From Halobacteriales archaeon QS_8_69_73 (GTDB lineage Archaea; Halobacteriota; Halobacteria; Halobacteriales; Haloarculaceae): 64,000 nt of DNA. Position 1 is the stretch's first letter, and the number at the start of each line of letters is the position of its first letter. The translations under genes and the position numbers were made by a program. The DNA lies in contig PXRZ01000008.1 in assembly GCA_003022945.1 (NCBI GenBank), forward strand, positions 8,691 through 72,690, given 5' to 3'. The notes beneath the pieces were generated by a model. That model was not told the DNA's origin, searched no databases, and worked only from the letters and a program-made list of their open reading frames with translations. This document shows, in pieces, positions 45,324 through 55,755 of this stretch.

Positions 45324-47012
45324 TCAGTCGTCGGCCGACGCCGCGCCGCCGACGTTCGCGTCCGGGACGATACCGTCGTCGTTCCAGCCCCGCAGCTCGT
45401 AGTAGTTCGACAGCTCGGCGTCGAGCCCCTCCAACCCGTACGGCAGGTCGGCGTCGTCGGAGCGGTCGAAGCCGCGTCGGTTGTTGAAGTGCCGCTCGAG
45501 CTCGACGATCCGGCCGCCGACGTCCATCAGCGTCTCCCAGTCGGCGTCGAACAGCCGGGCGTACCGCTCGTGGGTCATGTTCGAGAAGGCGAACTTGCAG
45601 AGCACCCCCGAGTCGTGGACTGCGTTTTTGTTCTCCATCTCGACGAGCCGCTCGGACTTGCCGGCGACGCCGTCGGAGTCCAGCGCGCGGTCCGGCGCCA
45701 CGAGCGGGTACTCCAGCTGGTACATCTCGGCGTACATGTGGTCGGCGCCGCGGTTGGCGGTGGCGAACGACAGCCCCTGGCCGTTGAGCGTCCGGCCGTC
45801 GTGGGCGGCGAACTCCATGCCCTTCATCGTCCAGTTGTCGACGCCCAGTTCCTCGTGGAAGCGATCGATACCCTCCGCGAGCGTGTCGCCGACGCCCTCG
45901 CGGAAGGCGATCTTCTCGACGAGCTCGTGAATCAATTCGGCGTTGCCGAACTCGTCCTCGGCGGCGAGGTAGGCCGCGACGACGTCGCCGCAGGAGATGG
46001 TGTCCAGCCCGTAGCGGTCGCACAGTTCGTTGGATCGCATGATGGCGACGAAGTCGTCGACGGCGGCGTTGGAGCCGAACGACATCATCGTCTCGTACTC
46101 TGGGCCCTCCGTCTCCAGCCCCGACTCCTCGTCGCGGGTCGGCAGCTTGCAAGCGAAGGCACACGCCGAGCAGGTGCCTTTCTCGTACTTGTGCTCGATG
46201 ACGGCCGCCGAGCCGATGTCGTCGACCTCGTCGTAGCTGAGCTCCTGGAAGTACCTGGTGGGGAGCGCGCCGACGGCGTTGGCGTAGTCGGACACCGAGA
46301 CGGTGCCGGCGTCCTTCATCGGGCTGCTGGACTCGGCGGCCTCGGCGTGGATCTCCCGGACCAGCTCGTCGTCCAGTCCCTCGACGTCGGGGCGGGAGTC
46401 GCCGTCGAAGGCGAGGTACTTGACGTTCTTCGCCCCGAGGACGGCCCCCAGGCCGCCGCGGCCGAACGCCCGCGACCCGGAGGTGATGATGGCGGCGAAG
46501 CGGACCTCGTTCTCGCCGGCCGGGCCGACGACGGCGGTGTGCCCCTCGCCGAGCCCCGTCGACGTCTCGACGTGGTCGGTCGTCTCGCCGGTGGTCGCTC
46601 CCTCGAGGTCGGGAACGGGCTCGAACTCGACGCCCTCGTCGGTGACGACGAGGCCGACCAGCTCGTCGCTCTCGCCGGTTATCTCGACGGCCGCGTGGCC
46701 GGTGTCGTAGAACGGCCGAGAGGTGAAGCCGCCGGCGTTCGACGACAGCAGGCCGTCCGTCAGCGGCGACAGCCCGGTGCAGGACAGCCGGCCGGTGTAG
46801 CTCATCGTCGACGTCTGCAACGGGCCGGCCGCGAACACGAGGCTGTTGGCCGGGCCGAGCGGGTCGGCGTCGAAGGGAATCCGGTCGTGGGCGAGCTTCG
46901 TGCCGACGCCGCGGCCCCCGACGAACGACGCGAGCACGTCGTCGATCGCCTCCGTCGTCGCCTCCCGCGAGCCGACGTCGACCGACAGCAGCGTACCCTC
47001 TGCGTGTATCAT
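45324..47012 (-). CDS. Aldehyde:ferredoxin oxidoreductase (tungsten type)
   Basis: 562 residues from MIHAEGTLLSVDVGSREATT at 47012. Oxidises aldehydes to acids with ferredoxin. The 4Fe-4S ligands are CSACAFAC near residue 285 with the distal Cys in SGVLCKF; pterin-binding regions GGRGVGTKLAHD and SRAFGRGGLGAVLGAKNVK are present. Substrate specificity within the AOR family is not readable. No ferredoxin or maturation gene adjacent. Confidence 0.9.
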   Translation of the reverse strand: MIHAEGTLLSVDVGSREATTEAIDDVLASFVGGRGVGTKLAHDRIPFDADPLGPANSLVFAAGPLQTSTMSYTGRLSCTGLSPLTDGLLSSNAGGFTSRPFYDTGHAAVEITGESDELVGLVVTDEGVEFEPVPDLEGATTGETTDHVETSTGLGEGHTAVVGPAGENEVRFAAIITSGSRAFGRGGLGAVLGAKNVKYLAFDGDSRPDVEGLDDELVREIHAEAAESSSPMKDAGTVSVSDYANAVGALPTRYFQELSYDEVDDIGSAAVIEHKYEKGTCSACAFACKLPTRDEESGLETEGPEYETMMSFGSNAAVDDFVAIMRSNELCDRYGLDTISCGDVVAAYLAAEDEFGNAELIHELVEKIAFREGVGDTLAEGIDRFHEELGVDNWTMKGMEFAAHDGRTLNGQGLSFATANRGADHMYAEMYQLEYPLVAPDRALDSDGVAGKSERLVEMENKNAVHDSGVLCKFAFSNMTHERYARLFDADWETLMDVGGRIVELERHFNNRRGFDRSDDADLPYGLEGLDAELSNYYELRGWNDDGIVPDANVGGAASADD

Positions 47013-47067
47013 CGCTGATCGGGACGGGGCGCCCCGCACACATAAATCGTCGCAAACGGAGCGGCGG

Positions 47068-48960
47068 TCAGCCGCCGCGACAGAGCGTCATCGCCTCGCG
47101 GACGGCGTCGTGCTCGCCGGCGAAGGTGACGCGGTCGCCGCGCTCGAGAACGAACTCGGCATCGGGGACGAGCGTGTTCTCGCTGCGGGTCACCAGGGCG
47201 ATGAGACAGCGGTCGGGGAGGGCGTCGCCGGCCTCGTCGACGGTGCGGCCGACGAAGTCGTCGTTCTCGACGGCCACCTCCTGCACGTCGCCGCCTTCCT
47301 CGATGTTCTCCGACCAGCGCTGCAGTGCCGGCCGCTCGATGACGTTGTCGATGGCCTGCGCCACCGCGTGCGACGAGGAGATGACCTCGACGTCGATGTC
47401 GTCGAACGCCTCGACGTTGTCGGGTTTGTTGGCCCGACAGATGACCCGCTCGGCGTCGAACTTCGTGGCGGCCAGCCGGCCGATGAGCAGGTTCGTGTCG
47501 TCGTCGCCGGTGGCGGCGATGATGGTGCTCGCGTTGCTGCCGCCGGCCGCCCGGAGCGTCTCCAGGTTCGTCCCGTCGCCGATTCGAACCGTGTACCCCA
47601 CCTCCCGGGCCGTCTCGACCGTCTCGTCGTCGCTTTCGATGACGACGACGTTTTCTCCTCTGTCCTCCAGCCGGTCGGCGACTTCGCGGCCGACCCGTCC
47701 GCCGCCGATCACGATCACGCGCATTGGGATCACCTCGAGGTACTCCGCGATGTATCTGGCGAGTCCGCCCTGCAGGACGACCGTCGAGAGGATGACCAGA
47801 AAGACCGTCCCGACCAGAAGCGTGGCGTTGGCCTCCGCCTGGGCGGCCCGTGCCACCTCGCCGGCCGCCCGGAGCTCCTCGGCCCGGTTCTGTAACTCGA
47901 CGGCGAACAGCGTCGCGACCGATGCCGGGATGATGCCGCGCGGCCCGACGAAGCCGACGAACAGCCGCTCGTTGAGCGTGAAGTCGCCGCCGACCGTCGA
48001 AAGGTACACCAGAAGCGGCCGGATGAGGGCGACGACCGCAACGACGACGACGATTCCGCCCACGTCGAGCGCGAGCAGGTCCTCGAACTCGAGCAGCGCC
48101 GCCAGCGCGATGAAGACGAACGACAGCACGACGAGGGTGATGTCGCCTTTGAACGCCGATATCTGCTCCTCGTAGGGGACCCCGAGGTTGCCGAGGACGA
48201 TGCCGGCGGTGGCGACGGCGGCGACGCCGGCCTCGCTGGCTATCGTTTCGGCGGCACCGAACGCGACCAGCGCCCCCGCCAGCACGACCAGCCGGGCGTT
48301 CCGAGGGGCGTCACCCGGCGACAGGTCGATGTACCGGAGGACGTACCAGACGGCCACGGCGACGATCGTCCCGATGAGTACGCCGCCGCCGACCCGCTCG
48401 ATGAAGAGGCCGAGAAACGCCGAGACGGTCGGCTCCTCCAGTCGGATGATCTTAAACACGACCACCGCGAGGATGGCCGCCGTCACGTCGTTGATTATGC
48501 CTTCCGTCTCGAGGGCCGCCGCGACCCGGTCCCTGACCGGGACGACGTCGAGTATCGGCGTGATGACCGTCGGGCCCGTGGCGACGAGCAGCGCGCCGAT
48601 GAGGAACGCGATACCCCAATCGGCGCCCAGCGCGAGACGAACCACGAGCGCCGTCCCGACGAGGGCGATGGCGGCGCCCACCGTGACGAGCCGGAGGCTC
48701 TCGCTCGTCGCCTGTCGGAGCTTCTCGATACGGAGGTGGAACGCCCCCTCGAAGACGATGATGGCGACCGACAGCCCGACGATGGCCGGCAGCGAGTCGA
48801 AGGAGCTTCTCGTGATGATGCTCAGCCCCTCCGGACCGAGCGCGATGCCGGCCGCGATGAGAAAGACGATACTCGGGACTTCGAAGCGATCGGCGAGTAT
48901 CTGTGCGGCGACGCCGATCGCGATTATCGCCGCCACGAGCGGGATCAGTTGACTCGCCAC
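47068..48960 (-). CDS. Cation/proton antiporter with TrkA (RCK) domains
   Basis: 630 residues. Twelve or so membrane helices of the CPA/NhaP fold (residues 1-400), with the ion-site region GPTVITPILDVVP and EGIINDVTAAILAV. A cytoplasmic RCK_N domain follows (MRVIVIGGGRVGREVADRLED) and an RCK_C domain (DDFVGRTVDEAGDALPDR). Exchanges Na+ or K+ for H+, gated by NAD(H) or nucleotides. Important in salt and pH balance. Confidence 0.92.
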   Translation of the reverse strand: MASQLIPLVAAIIAIGVAAQILADRFEVPSIVFLIAAGIALGPEGLSIITRSSFDSLPAIVGLSVAIIVFEGAFHLRIEKLRQATSESLRLVTVGAAIALVGTALVVRLALGADWGIAFLIGALLVATGPTVITPILDVVPVRDRVAAALETEGIINDVTAAILAVVVFKIIRLEEPTVSAFLGLFIERVGGGVLIGTIVAVAVWYVLRYIDLSPGDAPRNARLVVLAGALVAFGAAETIASEAGVAAVATAGIVLGNLGVPYEEQISAFKGDITLVVLSFVFIALAALLEFEDLLALDVGGIVVVVAVVALIRPLLVYLSTVGGDFTLNERLFVGFVGPRGIIPASVATLFAVELQNRAEELRAAGEVARAAQAEANATLLVGTVFLVILSTVVLQGGLARYIAEYLEVIPMRVIVIGGGRVGREVADRLEDRGENVVVIESDDETVETAREVGYTVRIGDGTNLETLRAAGGSNASTIIAATGDDDTNLLIGRLAATKFDAERVICRANKPDNVEAFDDIDVEVISSSHAVAQAIDNVIERPALQRWSENIEEGGDVQEVAVENDDFVGRTVDEAGDALPDRCLIALVTRSENTLVPDAEFVLERGDRVTFAGEHDAVREAMTLCRGG

Positions 48961-49008
48961 TGCTCTCTGGAATCGATTCCCGTGCCAGTCTGATAAACCC
49001 GGGGCTTT

Positions 49009-49920
49009 TTATTGCGTGCCGCCGCCCTCGTCGAGGTACCGTAGGACGCCGCGGACGTTCATCGCCACCTCGCCGGCGGCCTTCTTTTCGCCCCACGCCT
49101 CGCCGACGTCGGCGGCCTCGACGAAATGCTCGACGACGGCCTCGTCGTCGTCGTCCAGCTCCGCGCGCTTTCGGTCGATCGCCTCCACCCACCGGGTGAC
49201 GACGTCGACGTACTCCGAGAGGCGGTCGTCGGCCGACACGGCGCCGAAGTGCGCGTAACAGAGCGTCTCCGGATCCAGGCCGGCGATCATCCGAGCGTCG
49301 GCGACGACCTCTTCGAGGTCGAACCCCGGCGGCGGCGTCGTCTCTCGGACCGCGTCGAACGTCGGGACGTAGATGCCGGCCGCGTCGGCGGTGTAGACGG
49401 CGTCGGCCGCCCGGTCCTCGAAGATGACCTGGTGGAAGGCGTGGCCGGGAGCGTGGTGGACCTCAAGCGTCGTCGACCCGAGGTCGACGGCGGCGCCGTC
49501 GCGGACCGACTCGACGGCGTCGGCCGGCACCGGCTCCGGTTCCGTGTAGTAGCGTATCTGGTCGCCGACGGCCGCCTTCGTCCCCTCCCACAGCGGCCCC
49601 GGGTCGGAGAGGAAGTCGGCGCCGTCGGCGTGAACGTACACGTCGGCGCCGGTCTCGGCGGCGATGAACCCCGCGCCGCCGGCGTGGTCGAGGTGGACGT
49701 GCGTCAGCAGGACGGCCTCCAGCTCCGCCGGCGCGATGCCGACCGTCTCCAGCCCCGCGAGCACCCGCTCGTGGTTCGTCCCGATGCCCGAGTCGACGAT
49801 CGCCGGCCGGTCGGCGTCCAGCAGGTAGACCGACCCGTACGCCGACGTCCCGTACATGCCGGTGTCGACGTGATAGCAGTCCGGCACCGCCTCGACCTCG
49901 ACGACGTCGCCGATCGCCAT
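49009..49920 (-). CDS. Metallo-beta-lactamase-fold hydrolase
   Basis: 303 residues from MAIGDVVEVEAVPDCYHVDT at 49920. Zinc motif THVHLDHAGG, then HAPGHAFHQ and TADAAGIYVP. The long C-terminal helical part (VVTRWVEAIDRKRAELDDDD) is typical of the glyoxalase-II-like archaeal group. Substrate unknown. Upstream of it on the same strand is the HTH gene 49950-50807, 29 nt away. Confidence 0.85.
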   Translation of the reverse strand: MAIGDVVEVEAVPDCYHVDTGMYGTSAYGSVYLLDADRPAIVDSGIGTNHERVLAGLETVGIAPAELEAVLLTHVHLDHAGGAGFIAAETGADVYVHADGADFLSDPGPLWEGTKAAVGDQIRYYTEPEPVPADAVESVRDGAAVDLGSTTLEVHHAPGHAFHQVIFEDRAADAVYTADAAGIYVPTFDAVRETTPPPGFDLEEVVADARMIAGLDPETLCYAHFGAVSADDRLSEYVDVVTRWVEAIDRKRAELDDDDEAVVEHFVEAADVGEAWGEKKAAGEVAMNVRGVLRYLDEGGGTQ

Positions 49921-49949
49921 GCCGACGCTACCAGGTCCCCGGGTAAAAC

Positions 49950-50807
49950 CTACAGGGTGCTCCGGAGGACCGTCCAGAGGTCCTGCCGGCGCTTCTGGAG
50001 CAGCTTCACCGGCGAGACGACGCTGTAGCCGCCGTCGTCGGTCCGCTCGGCGAGGTCCTCCTGCTCGAGGTCCTCGAGCGTCGATCGGACGGTGCTCTCC
50101 GGGAGGACCGTCCGGCCGGCGATCTCCTCGGGCGTCCCCGAGCCGAGCGCCTGCACCGCCAGGTAGACCGACACCCGCTGGGGGGATTCCAGCACCTCCA
50201 CGAGCAGGTCGTTGACCAGGTTGCTGCCGGAATCCGTCGTGGTCGGCTCCGAGCGGACCATCTCCGCGTCGGTCAACGGCTCGGCCGCCTCGAGGGCCTC
50301 TTCCAGCACCGCGACCGCCGTCGTCCGGTTTTTCCCTTCGCGCTCCCGCTCGAGCAGCCGTTCGAGGGACTCCGGCTCCGTGACATCGGCGACCAGCCCC
50401 CGCAGCCCGTCGACGGTGTAGTCGGCCGGGTCGACGTCGACGAGGTCGTCCGGCCGGATCTCGTCGTCGGTGGTGAAGCCGACCTCGCCGTACCCTTCGA
50501 CCCGGAGCCCGAGTTCGATCTCGTGGACGCCGAGCCGGAGCCGGGGGCGGTCCAGCACGACCTGGACCGTCTCCGCGAGATCCAACGCCAGCGGCTCCTC
50601 CGGCGTCACCTCCGCGGCGGTGTACCGCTCGCCGTCGCGCGCGAGCGTGACGTCCCCGGGAGCGACGGCCTCGCCGTCGATCTTCGCGGTCGTGACGCCT
50701 TCGAACTCCGCCTCGATGAGCCGGTTCTTCAGCTCGAACTCGACCCCGCGTTCGGTGTTCTCGAGGCTCTCCCACGTGAAGAGCCGCTCGAGGTACTGCT
50801 CGATCAT
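49950..50807 (-). CDS. Haloarchaeal protein with C-terminal winged helix
   Basis: 285 residues ([20 protein letters not shown]). The N-terminal half is a beta-rich domain of unknown role ([39 protein letters not shown]). The C-terminus is a winged helix ([38 protein letters not shown]). Probably DNA-binding. First gene of a likely pair with the beta-lactamase-fold gene. Confidence 0.75.
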   Translation of the reverse strand: MIEQYLERLFTWESLENTERGVEFELKNRLIEAEFEGVTTAKIDGEAVAPGDVTLARDGERYTAAEVTPEEPLALDLAETVQVVLDRPRLRLGVHEIELGLRVEGYGEVGFTTDDEIRPDDLVDVDPADYTVDGLRGLVADVTEPESLERLLEREREGKNRTTAVAVLEEALEAAEPLTDAEMVRSEPTTTDSGSNLVNDLLVEVLESPQRVSVYLAVQALGSGTPEEIAGRTVLPESTVRSTLEDLEQEDLAERTDDGGYSVVSPVKLLQKRRQDLWTVLRSTL

Positions 50808-50936
50808 GCGCGGGGCAACGCCGGGCCTATACTTCGGTCTGTCGTCAGAGGGGCCGCCGTCTCGGGGTCGTCCGCTCCGGGAGCCGCTCTCACGGCACCG
50901 ATACGACTTTGCCCGGCCGCGGCGAACCGTCGGGGG

Positions 50937-52228
50937 ATGCTATCCAGGCAGTTCGTCAGGGACGATCCCGAGGCGGTCCGCCGCGCCCTCGAGACGAAGG
51001 GCGTCGACGTCGACCTCGAGGCGGTTCTCGAGACGGACGCGGAGTGGCGGGAACTGAAGGCCGAGGGCGACGACCTCCGGCGGCGCCGCAACGAGGTCTC
51101 GAACGAGATCGGCGAGCTGAAGCGCGAGGGCGACGACGAGGCGGCGGCGGCGGCCATCGAGCGCTCCGGGGAGCTGAAAGAGGAGCTGGCGGCCGTCGAG
51201 GAGCGGGCCGAGGAACTGGAGGCGGACCTGGAGCGGGCGCTGTTGCGACTGCCGAACGTCCCTCATCCCGAGGCACCGGTCGGCGACGACGAGTCCGACA
51301 ACGTCGAGACCGAGCGGTGGGGCTTCGAGGACCGCCGCGAGCTGCCGGCGGAGGTGACCCCGCACTACGACCTCGGCGAGGAGCTGGACGTGCTGGACTT
51401 CGAGCGCGGCGCGAAGGTGTCCGGCGGCGGCTTCTATTTCGCAAAGGGCGAGGGCGCCCGCCTGGAGCACGCCCTCGTGCAGTTCATGCTCGACCTCCAC
51501 CGCACCGAGCACGCGCCTACCGGGTCGGCGGCGACAACGACGAGCCACACGACGACGACGACCTCTGGCTGTTGCCGACCGCGGAGGTGCCGGTCACCAA
51601 CATGTACCGCGACGAGATACTGCTCGACGACGACCTGCCGATCAAGCACCAGGCCTACACCCCCAACTTCCGGCAGGAGGCCGGCGAGCACGGCACCGAG
51701 ACCCGCGGCATCGCCCGGGTCCACCAGTTCAACAAGGTCGAACTGGTCAACTTCGTCCGCCCGGACGACAGCTACGACCGCCTGGAGGGCCTGCTCGACG
51801 AGGCGACGGCGGTGCTCGAACGGCTCGGGCTGCCGTACCGCGTTCTCGAGATGTGCACCGGCGACATGGGCTTCAAACAGGCGAAGAAGTACGACGTCGA
51901 GGTGTGGGCGCCGGCCGACGACATGGCCGGCGGTCCCGACGTCGGCGGCCGGTGGCTGGAGGTGTCGTCGGTGTCGAACTTCGAGGCGTTCCAGGCGCGG
52001 CGGGCGGGGATACGGTACCGGCCCGAGCAGCACGAATCCGCGGAGTACCTCCACACGCTGAACGGCTCCGGCGTCGCGGTTCCGCGCGTCGTCGTCGCAA
52101 TCATGGAGTACTACCAGAACGACGACGGCACCGTCGAGGTGCCCGAACCGCTGCGGCCGTACATGGGCGGGACCGAGCGCATCGAGGGCGGCGAGAAGGT
52201 CGGCGAGTCGGCCGTCGGCGACGGATGA
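50937..52228 (+). pseudogene. serS: Seryl-tRNA synthetase, internally deleted and frameshifted
   Basis: Starts [20 protein letters not shown] with the long helical arm for tRNA-Ser. After [11 protein letters not shown] (about 51515) the frame breaks; the next frame continues normally [20 protein letters not shown] ... to the end. The missing piece is where other SerS proteins have class II motif 1 (VNSxSMxGTGQLPKF). Motifs 2 and 3 remain ([39 protein letters not shown]). Length is 1292 nt against about 1380. As serS is essential this is either an assembly gap or a second copy exists elsewhere. Confidence 0.88.
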
Positions 52229-52230
52229 GG

Positions 52231-52432
52231 TCAGTCGTCGACGAGCAGCCGGCCGCCGCAGGAGCCACAGCGGTCGTAGCCCGTCTCGTTGACCGCCCCA
52301 CAGCCGGGACACGTCACCCGGGAGTCGATCGACGATGGAGATGTACTCGAGGAAGCGGAACGGGAGCCACCCGAGCAGCGCCGCCGCCACGAGAATGAGC
52401 GCGTACGCCGCCAGCGCCTCCCAGGGAGCCAT
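52231..52432 (-). pseudogene. Membrane zinc-ribbon protein, frame broken
   Basis: Frame 1 gives MAPWEALAAYALILVAAALL, a membrane helix, then GWLPFRFLEYIS. The zinc-ribbon end RVTCPGCGAVNETGYDRCGS CGGRLLVDD is in another frame, joined near 52335; the 202-nt span is not a multiple of three. TTATTTCC at 52457-52464 on the minus strand fits a leaderless promoter. Function unknown. Confidence 0.6.
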
Positions 52433-52489
52433 GCGCGCGGTAGGGCGGCGGCGGAAATAAGGCTGACTCCGCGACGCCCGATAGTATTT

Positions 52490-52626
52490 GATGAGGAGGA
52501 AATAGCGTGCTTCGGCGGTGACGAGGGCGTTTCCGAATGCCCCCTCCCGCTCGCTCGGCCTCGCCGCACGAGCGGTCGCCCCGTCCGAGATTCCGTCCGA
52601 CGCCGGCCGACCGGCCGGCTCTCGCG
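52490..52626 (-). repeat. Dispersed repeat, copy 4
   Basis: Minus strand begins CGAGAGCCGGCCGGTCGGCC and ends GGGGGCATTCGGAAACGCC, then CTCGTCACCGCCGAAG. As codons the end reads EGAFGNALVTAEARYFLLI. It ends 58 nt before the start of the zinc-ribbon membrane gene. Confidence 0.7.
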
Positions 52627-52673
52627 TAACTACACATGGCCCGGCGCCCGCGCCCCTGGCGCGCGCCCGGCCG

Positions 52674-53009
52674 TCAGCCACCGTCGGTGTAGGTCCGCAG
52701 TTGGGCGATGCCGTCGTCGCCGGCGAGGAAGACGTCGACGAAGCCGAACCAGTCGGTGCCGTCGGGCGCCAGCAGCCGTCCCTCGGCGGCCACGCGGTCG
52801 TCGGCCGTCGCCTCGTAGACCGCCTCGAGGACGTGTTCGGTGTCGGTCGCCGGCCGGCCGTCGCGCATGAAGGAGACGAACGCCGCCCGGCCCTCGATGG
52901 TCCGATCCGGCCGCTCGTGGACGAACCCGTCGGCCAGCAGCGCCGACAGCGCCGCGTAGTCGTCCTCGTCGATGGCGCGGTAGTACTCGCGGGCCGCCTC
53001 GCAGTCCAT
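52674..53009 (-). CDS. NTF2/SnoaL-like protein
   Basis: 111 residues from [20 protein letters not shown] at 53009, preferred over an upstream in-frame GTG. Cone-shaped alpha+beta fold of the NTF2 superfamily ([53 protein letters not shown]). Could be an isomerase-like enzyme or a small-molecule binder. Confidence 0.75.
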   Translation of the reverse strand: MDCEAAREYYRAIDEDDYAALSALLADGFVHERPDRTIEGRAAFVSFMRDGRPATDTEHVLEAVYEATADDRVAAEGRLLAPDGTDWFGFVDVFLAGDDGIAQLRTYTDGG

Positions 53010-53089
53010 GCGCGGGGTACGCCCGCGGTGCCGAAGTATCCGACGGCGGGCCCCGAGCGACTTTTCGGTGCCGCCGGCCAACGGGCACC

Positions 53090-53587
53090 GTGGAACTGCA
53101 CGTCCGCTACGAGGGCGACGACGACCCCGAGAAGTGCTCGGCGCGGAAGCTCGCCCGGTTCGACCTGGCGACGCTGCACCGGTCGGCCCGGGCGACGCCG
53201 CCGGGGGTCGTGCTGGATCCGCACGCCGACGTGGCGCTGTCGCCGGCCGACGACCCGCCCGGCGACCGGCTCGTGGCGCTGGACTGCTCGTGGGAGACCG
53301 CCGACGCCGAGTCCTTCCGGCTCGACGGCCCCCCCCGCGCGCTGCCCTTCCTCGTCGCCGCCAACCCCGTCAGCTACGGGACGCCGTTCCGGCTCAACAC
53401 GGTCGAGGCCTTCGCCGGCGCGCTCCGTATCCTCGGCCGTCGCGAGCGGGCCGCCGAACTGCTCGGCAAGTTCACCTGGGGCCACACGTTTCTGGAGCTG
53501 AACGACGAGCCGCTGCGGCGGTACGCCGACTGTGCGGACTCCGCCGAGGTCGTCGCCGTCCAGGAGGAGTACCTCGCCGCGGAGTGA
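53090..53587 (+). CDS. tsr3: 16S rRNA aminocarboxypropyltransferase Tsr3
   Basis: 165 residues from a GTG ([20 protein letters not shown]). Transfers the acp group from SAM to a hypermodified pseudouridine in the decoding region of small-subunit rRNA. The family (formerly DUF367) shows [33 protein letters not shown] and [20 protein letters not shown]. Convergent with nothing close; follows the SnoaL gene divergently. Confidence 0.9.
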   Translation: MELHVRYEGDDDPEKCSARKLARFDLATLHRSARATPPGVVLDPHADVALSPADDPPGDRLVALDCSWETADAESFRLDGPPRALPFLVAANPVSYGTPFRLNTVEAFAGALRILGRRERAAELLGKFTWGHTFLELNDEPLRRYADCADSAEVVAVQEEYLAAE

Positions 53588-53629
53588 TGCTGTCGGCTGC
53601 TACGTGAACCTCCACCGGCAGTACGAGTC

Positions 53630-54664
53630 TCACCGGAAGCCGGCGCGGTCGGTCGGCGGCTCCAGCGGACTCGTCGGCAGGTCGTCGCCGAGCGAGGCGG
53701 CGTTGTAGGCGCCCGGGGCGACGTCGTTCGGCGCGTCAGGGTAGAACAGCGACGCCAGCGTCTGTATCTGCCCGCGGCCGACGCCGAGCTCGAACTGCCC
53801 GCCCCCGTAGAGCGCGATGTCGCGGGCCTCGCAGTGGGCGATCGTCTCCAGCAGCGACTCGACGGTCCCGAACCGCGAGGGCTTGATGTTGAGCCACTCC
53901 GGGTCGAACGGCAGCGCTTCGACGCTGTCGACGCCGGTGATCGGGGCGTCCCAGGAGACGCGGTCGGCGACCGGCTCGACGACCGGCTCCGTCGTCTCGG
54001 TCAGTGCGGGGTCCTCGAGGAGGGCGTCGGGGAACGCCTCGACCAGCCGGCGGTACAGCGCGGGGTCGGTCGGGCCGTCGACGTCGGTCCCCTCGTAGTG
54101 GCCCTTCAGGTCGAGTACCTGGACGCCGCCGCGGTCGGCGACGGCCTCGACGAACGGCTCGTCCCATTCCTCCGTGGGGTCGAGCTTGAACTCGGCGCCG
54201 GGGTGGACCTCGCGGACGCCGTCGAGGCGGGCCGGCGTCTCCAGCCGCGTGCTGACGACGAACCGGACGGAATCGCGGTCGCGGCCCAGCGCGTCGCCGA
54301 GCGTCGTGTCGGCCTGCCGGAGCGCCAGGTCCAGCGCCGCGCTCTCGACGGCCCACCGCCGGTAGTGGCGGTCGGTCGCCCGCTCGGGCGGCGCCGGGAA
54401 CAGCTCGCGGTCGTCGAGTCGGGCGGCGAACGACCCGAAGGTGTACTCGCCGGCGAAATCGAGCCCGCCGTCGCCGTAGGTTCGTCGGAACCGCCGCTGG
54501 TCGTCGGCGCCGTAGCCGACGTCCTCGCCGCGGCCGCGCTCGCCGTCGCCCGACAGTGTCACCGTCGTCGAGACGCGCGTGAAGCCGCTGGAGGTCTCCA
54601 GGGAGGCGCCCTCGAGGTCGTAGCCGTCGACGACCAGCGGCAGGTCGGCCAGTCGGTCGTACAT
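53630..54664 (-). CDS. Enolase-superfamily (mandelate racemase/muconate lactonizing-like) protein
   Basis: 344 residues from [20 protein letters not shown] at 54664. TIM-barrel residues as [48 protein letters not shown]. Metal ligands appear as D/E/D on these strands. Haloarchaeal clade without assigned substrate. Its ATG touches the start of the divergent L40e gene, leaving no room for promoters, which is odd. Confidence 0.8.
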   Translation of the reverse strand: MYDRLADLPLVVDGYDLEGASLETSSGFTRVSTTVTLSGDGERGRGEDVGYGADDQRRFRRTYGDGGLDFAGEYTFGSFAARLDDRELFPAPPERATDRHYRRWAVESAALDLALRQADTTLGDALGRDRDSVRFVVSTRLETPARLDGVREVHPGAEFKLDPTEEWDEPFVEAVADRGGVQVLDLKGHYEGTDVDGPTDPALYRRLVEAFPDALLEDPALTETTEPVVEPVADRVSWDAPITGVDSVEALPFDPEWLNIKPSRFGTVESLLETIAHCEARDIALYGGGQFELGVGRGQIQTLASLFYPDAPNDVAPGAYNAASLGDDLPTSPLEPPTDRAGFR

Positions 54665-54809
54665 ACCGTTCGACGAGGCCGAAGAGCGCATCCTCGAGAA
54701 GATGATCTGCATGCGCTGCAACGCCCGGAACCCCGAGCGAGCCGACAGCTGCCGGAAGTGCGGCTACAAGAACCTCCGGCCGAAGGCCAAGGAACGTCGC
54801 GCGGCCTAA
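54663..54809 (+). CDS. rpl40e: 50S ribosomal protein L40e
   Basis: Reads [20 protein letters not shown] then [19 protein letters not shown], ending KERRAA with TAA at 54807; the zinc ribbon CMRC/CRKC is intact. The codon that should be the start is ATA (54663-54665) and no ATG, GTG or TTG lies between it and an upstream stop at 54621. Initiation at the internal ATG would lose 12 residues. It also overlaps the divergent enolase-family ATG. Too short for ordinary gene scans. Confidence 0.85.
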   Translation: MPFDEAEERILEKMICMRCNARNPERADSCRKCGYKNLRPKAKERRAA

Positions 54810-54869
54810 GTACGACGGCCGTTTGACCCTCTGGAACCGACTTTTATTCCCGATACATCCGTCGCGACG

Positions 54870-55745
54870 ATGCCCTCCAGACGGAGCTACCTCGCCGGCG
54901 CCGGGTCGATGATAGCCGCGGCGGCGGGATGCACGTCGGGCGGCGATGAGACGCCCGACGGCGACGTGACACCGACCGATGACGGAAAAACGTCGACCAA
55001 CGACGGGGAGACGCCGACCCCACCGCCCGACGGCGTCGAACTCGCCGACATCGGCGCCCGGAAGGCGGTCACCTACGAGTCGACCCTGGGGTCCGGCGGC
55101 GTCCTCGCCGCCGAGGGGCGGCAGTACGTCGTCGCGTCGGTCGTCACCGGCGTCGAGACCACCGCCGCGGCGTTCGCGCTGGCGGCCAGCGGCGAGAGCT
55201 ACGATCCCGGGTTGCCCGACACTGCCGGCGGCCTCAACCGGAGCGTCGCCGGCCGGAGCGGGCAGCCGCTCGGCAGCGGTGGCTTCGATCCCGGGGAGAC
55301 GGCGGTGCTGGCGTTCGTCGTCCCCTCGCCGCTGTCGGCGCCGGCCGCGGAGATACGGTACGACGGCGACGCGGGACCGTGGCCGCTCGGCGGGTCGGCC
55401 CGGCGGACGCTCGCCGCGCCGGAGCCGCGCTACGAACTCGCGTCGTTCGAGGCGCCGGAGACTGTCGACCAGGGTCGATCGCTGTCGGCGTCGGTGACCG
55501 TGCGGAACGTCTCCGACACGGACGGCCGGTTCCTCGCGGCGCTGTACTGGCCGACGGAGCTCGCCGACGACGACGAGTCGCACCTCCTGGAGCGGTCGGT
55601 CGCCGCGGGCGAGACGGCCACCTTCGAGCGGTCGATCGACACGCGGTACACGACGAGCGAGGACGGGCCGGTGTCGCTGCGGCTCCGCGGGCACGTCGCC
55701 GCCGAGCGGACGGTGCGAGTCACCGGCGCCGAAACGCCGTCCTGA
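54870..55745 (+). CDS. Secreted lipoprotein with Ig-like domain
   Basis: 291 residues. MPSRRSYLAGAGSMIAAAAG then CTSGGD is a Tat-type signal with lipobox AAGC. After a Thr/Asp linker the body is beta-rich (YVVASVVTGVETTAAAFALA; SLSASVTVRNVSDTDGRFLA), like CARDB or similar adhesion domains. Function unknown. Confidence 0.75.
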   Translation: MPSRRSYLAGAGSMIAAAAGCTSGGDETPDGDVTPTDDGKTSTNDGETPTPPPDGVELADIGARKAVTYESTLGSGGVLAAEGRQYVVASVVTGVETTAAAFALAASGESYDPGLPDTAGGLNRSVAGRSGQPLGSGGFDPGETAVLAFVVPSPLSAPAAEIRYDGDAGPWPLGGSARRTLAAPEPRYELASFEAPETVDQGRSLSASVTVRNVSDTDGRFLAALYWPTELADDDESHLLERSVAAGETATFERSIDTRYTTSEDGPVSLRLRGHVAAERTVRVTGAETPS

Positions 55746-55755
55746 AGGGTGAAAG

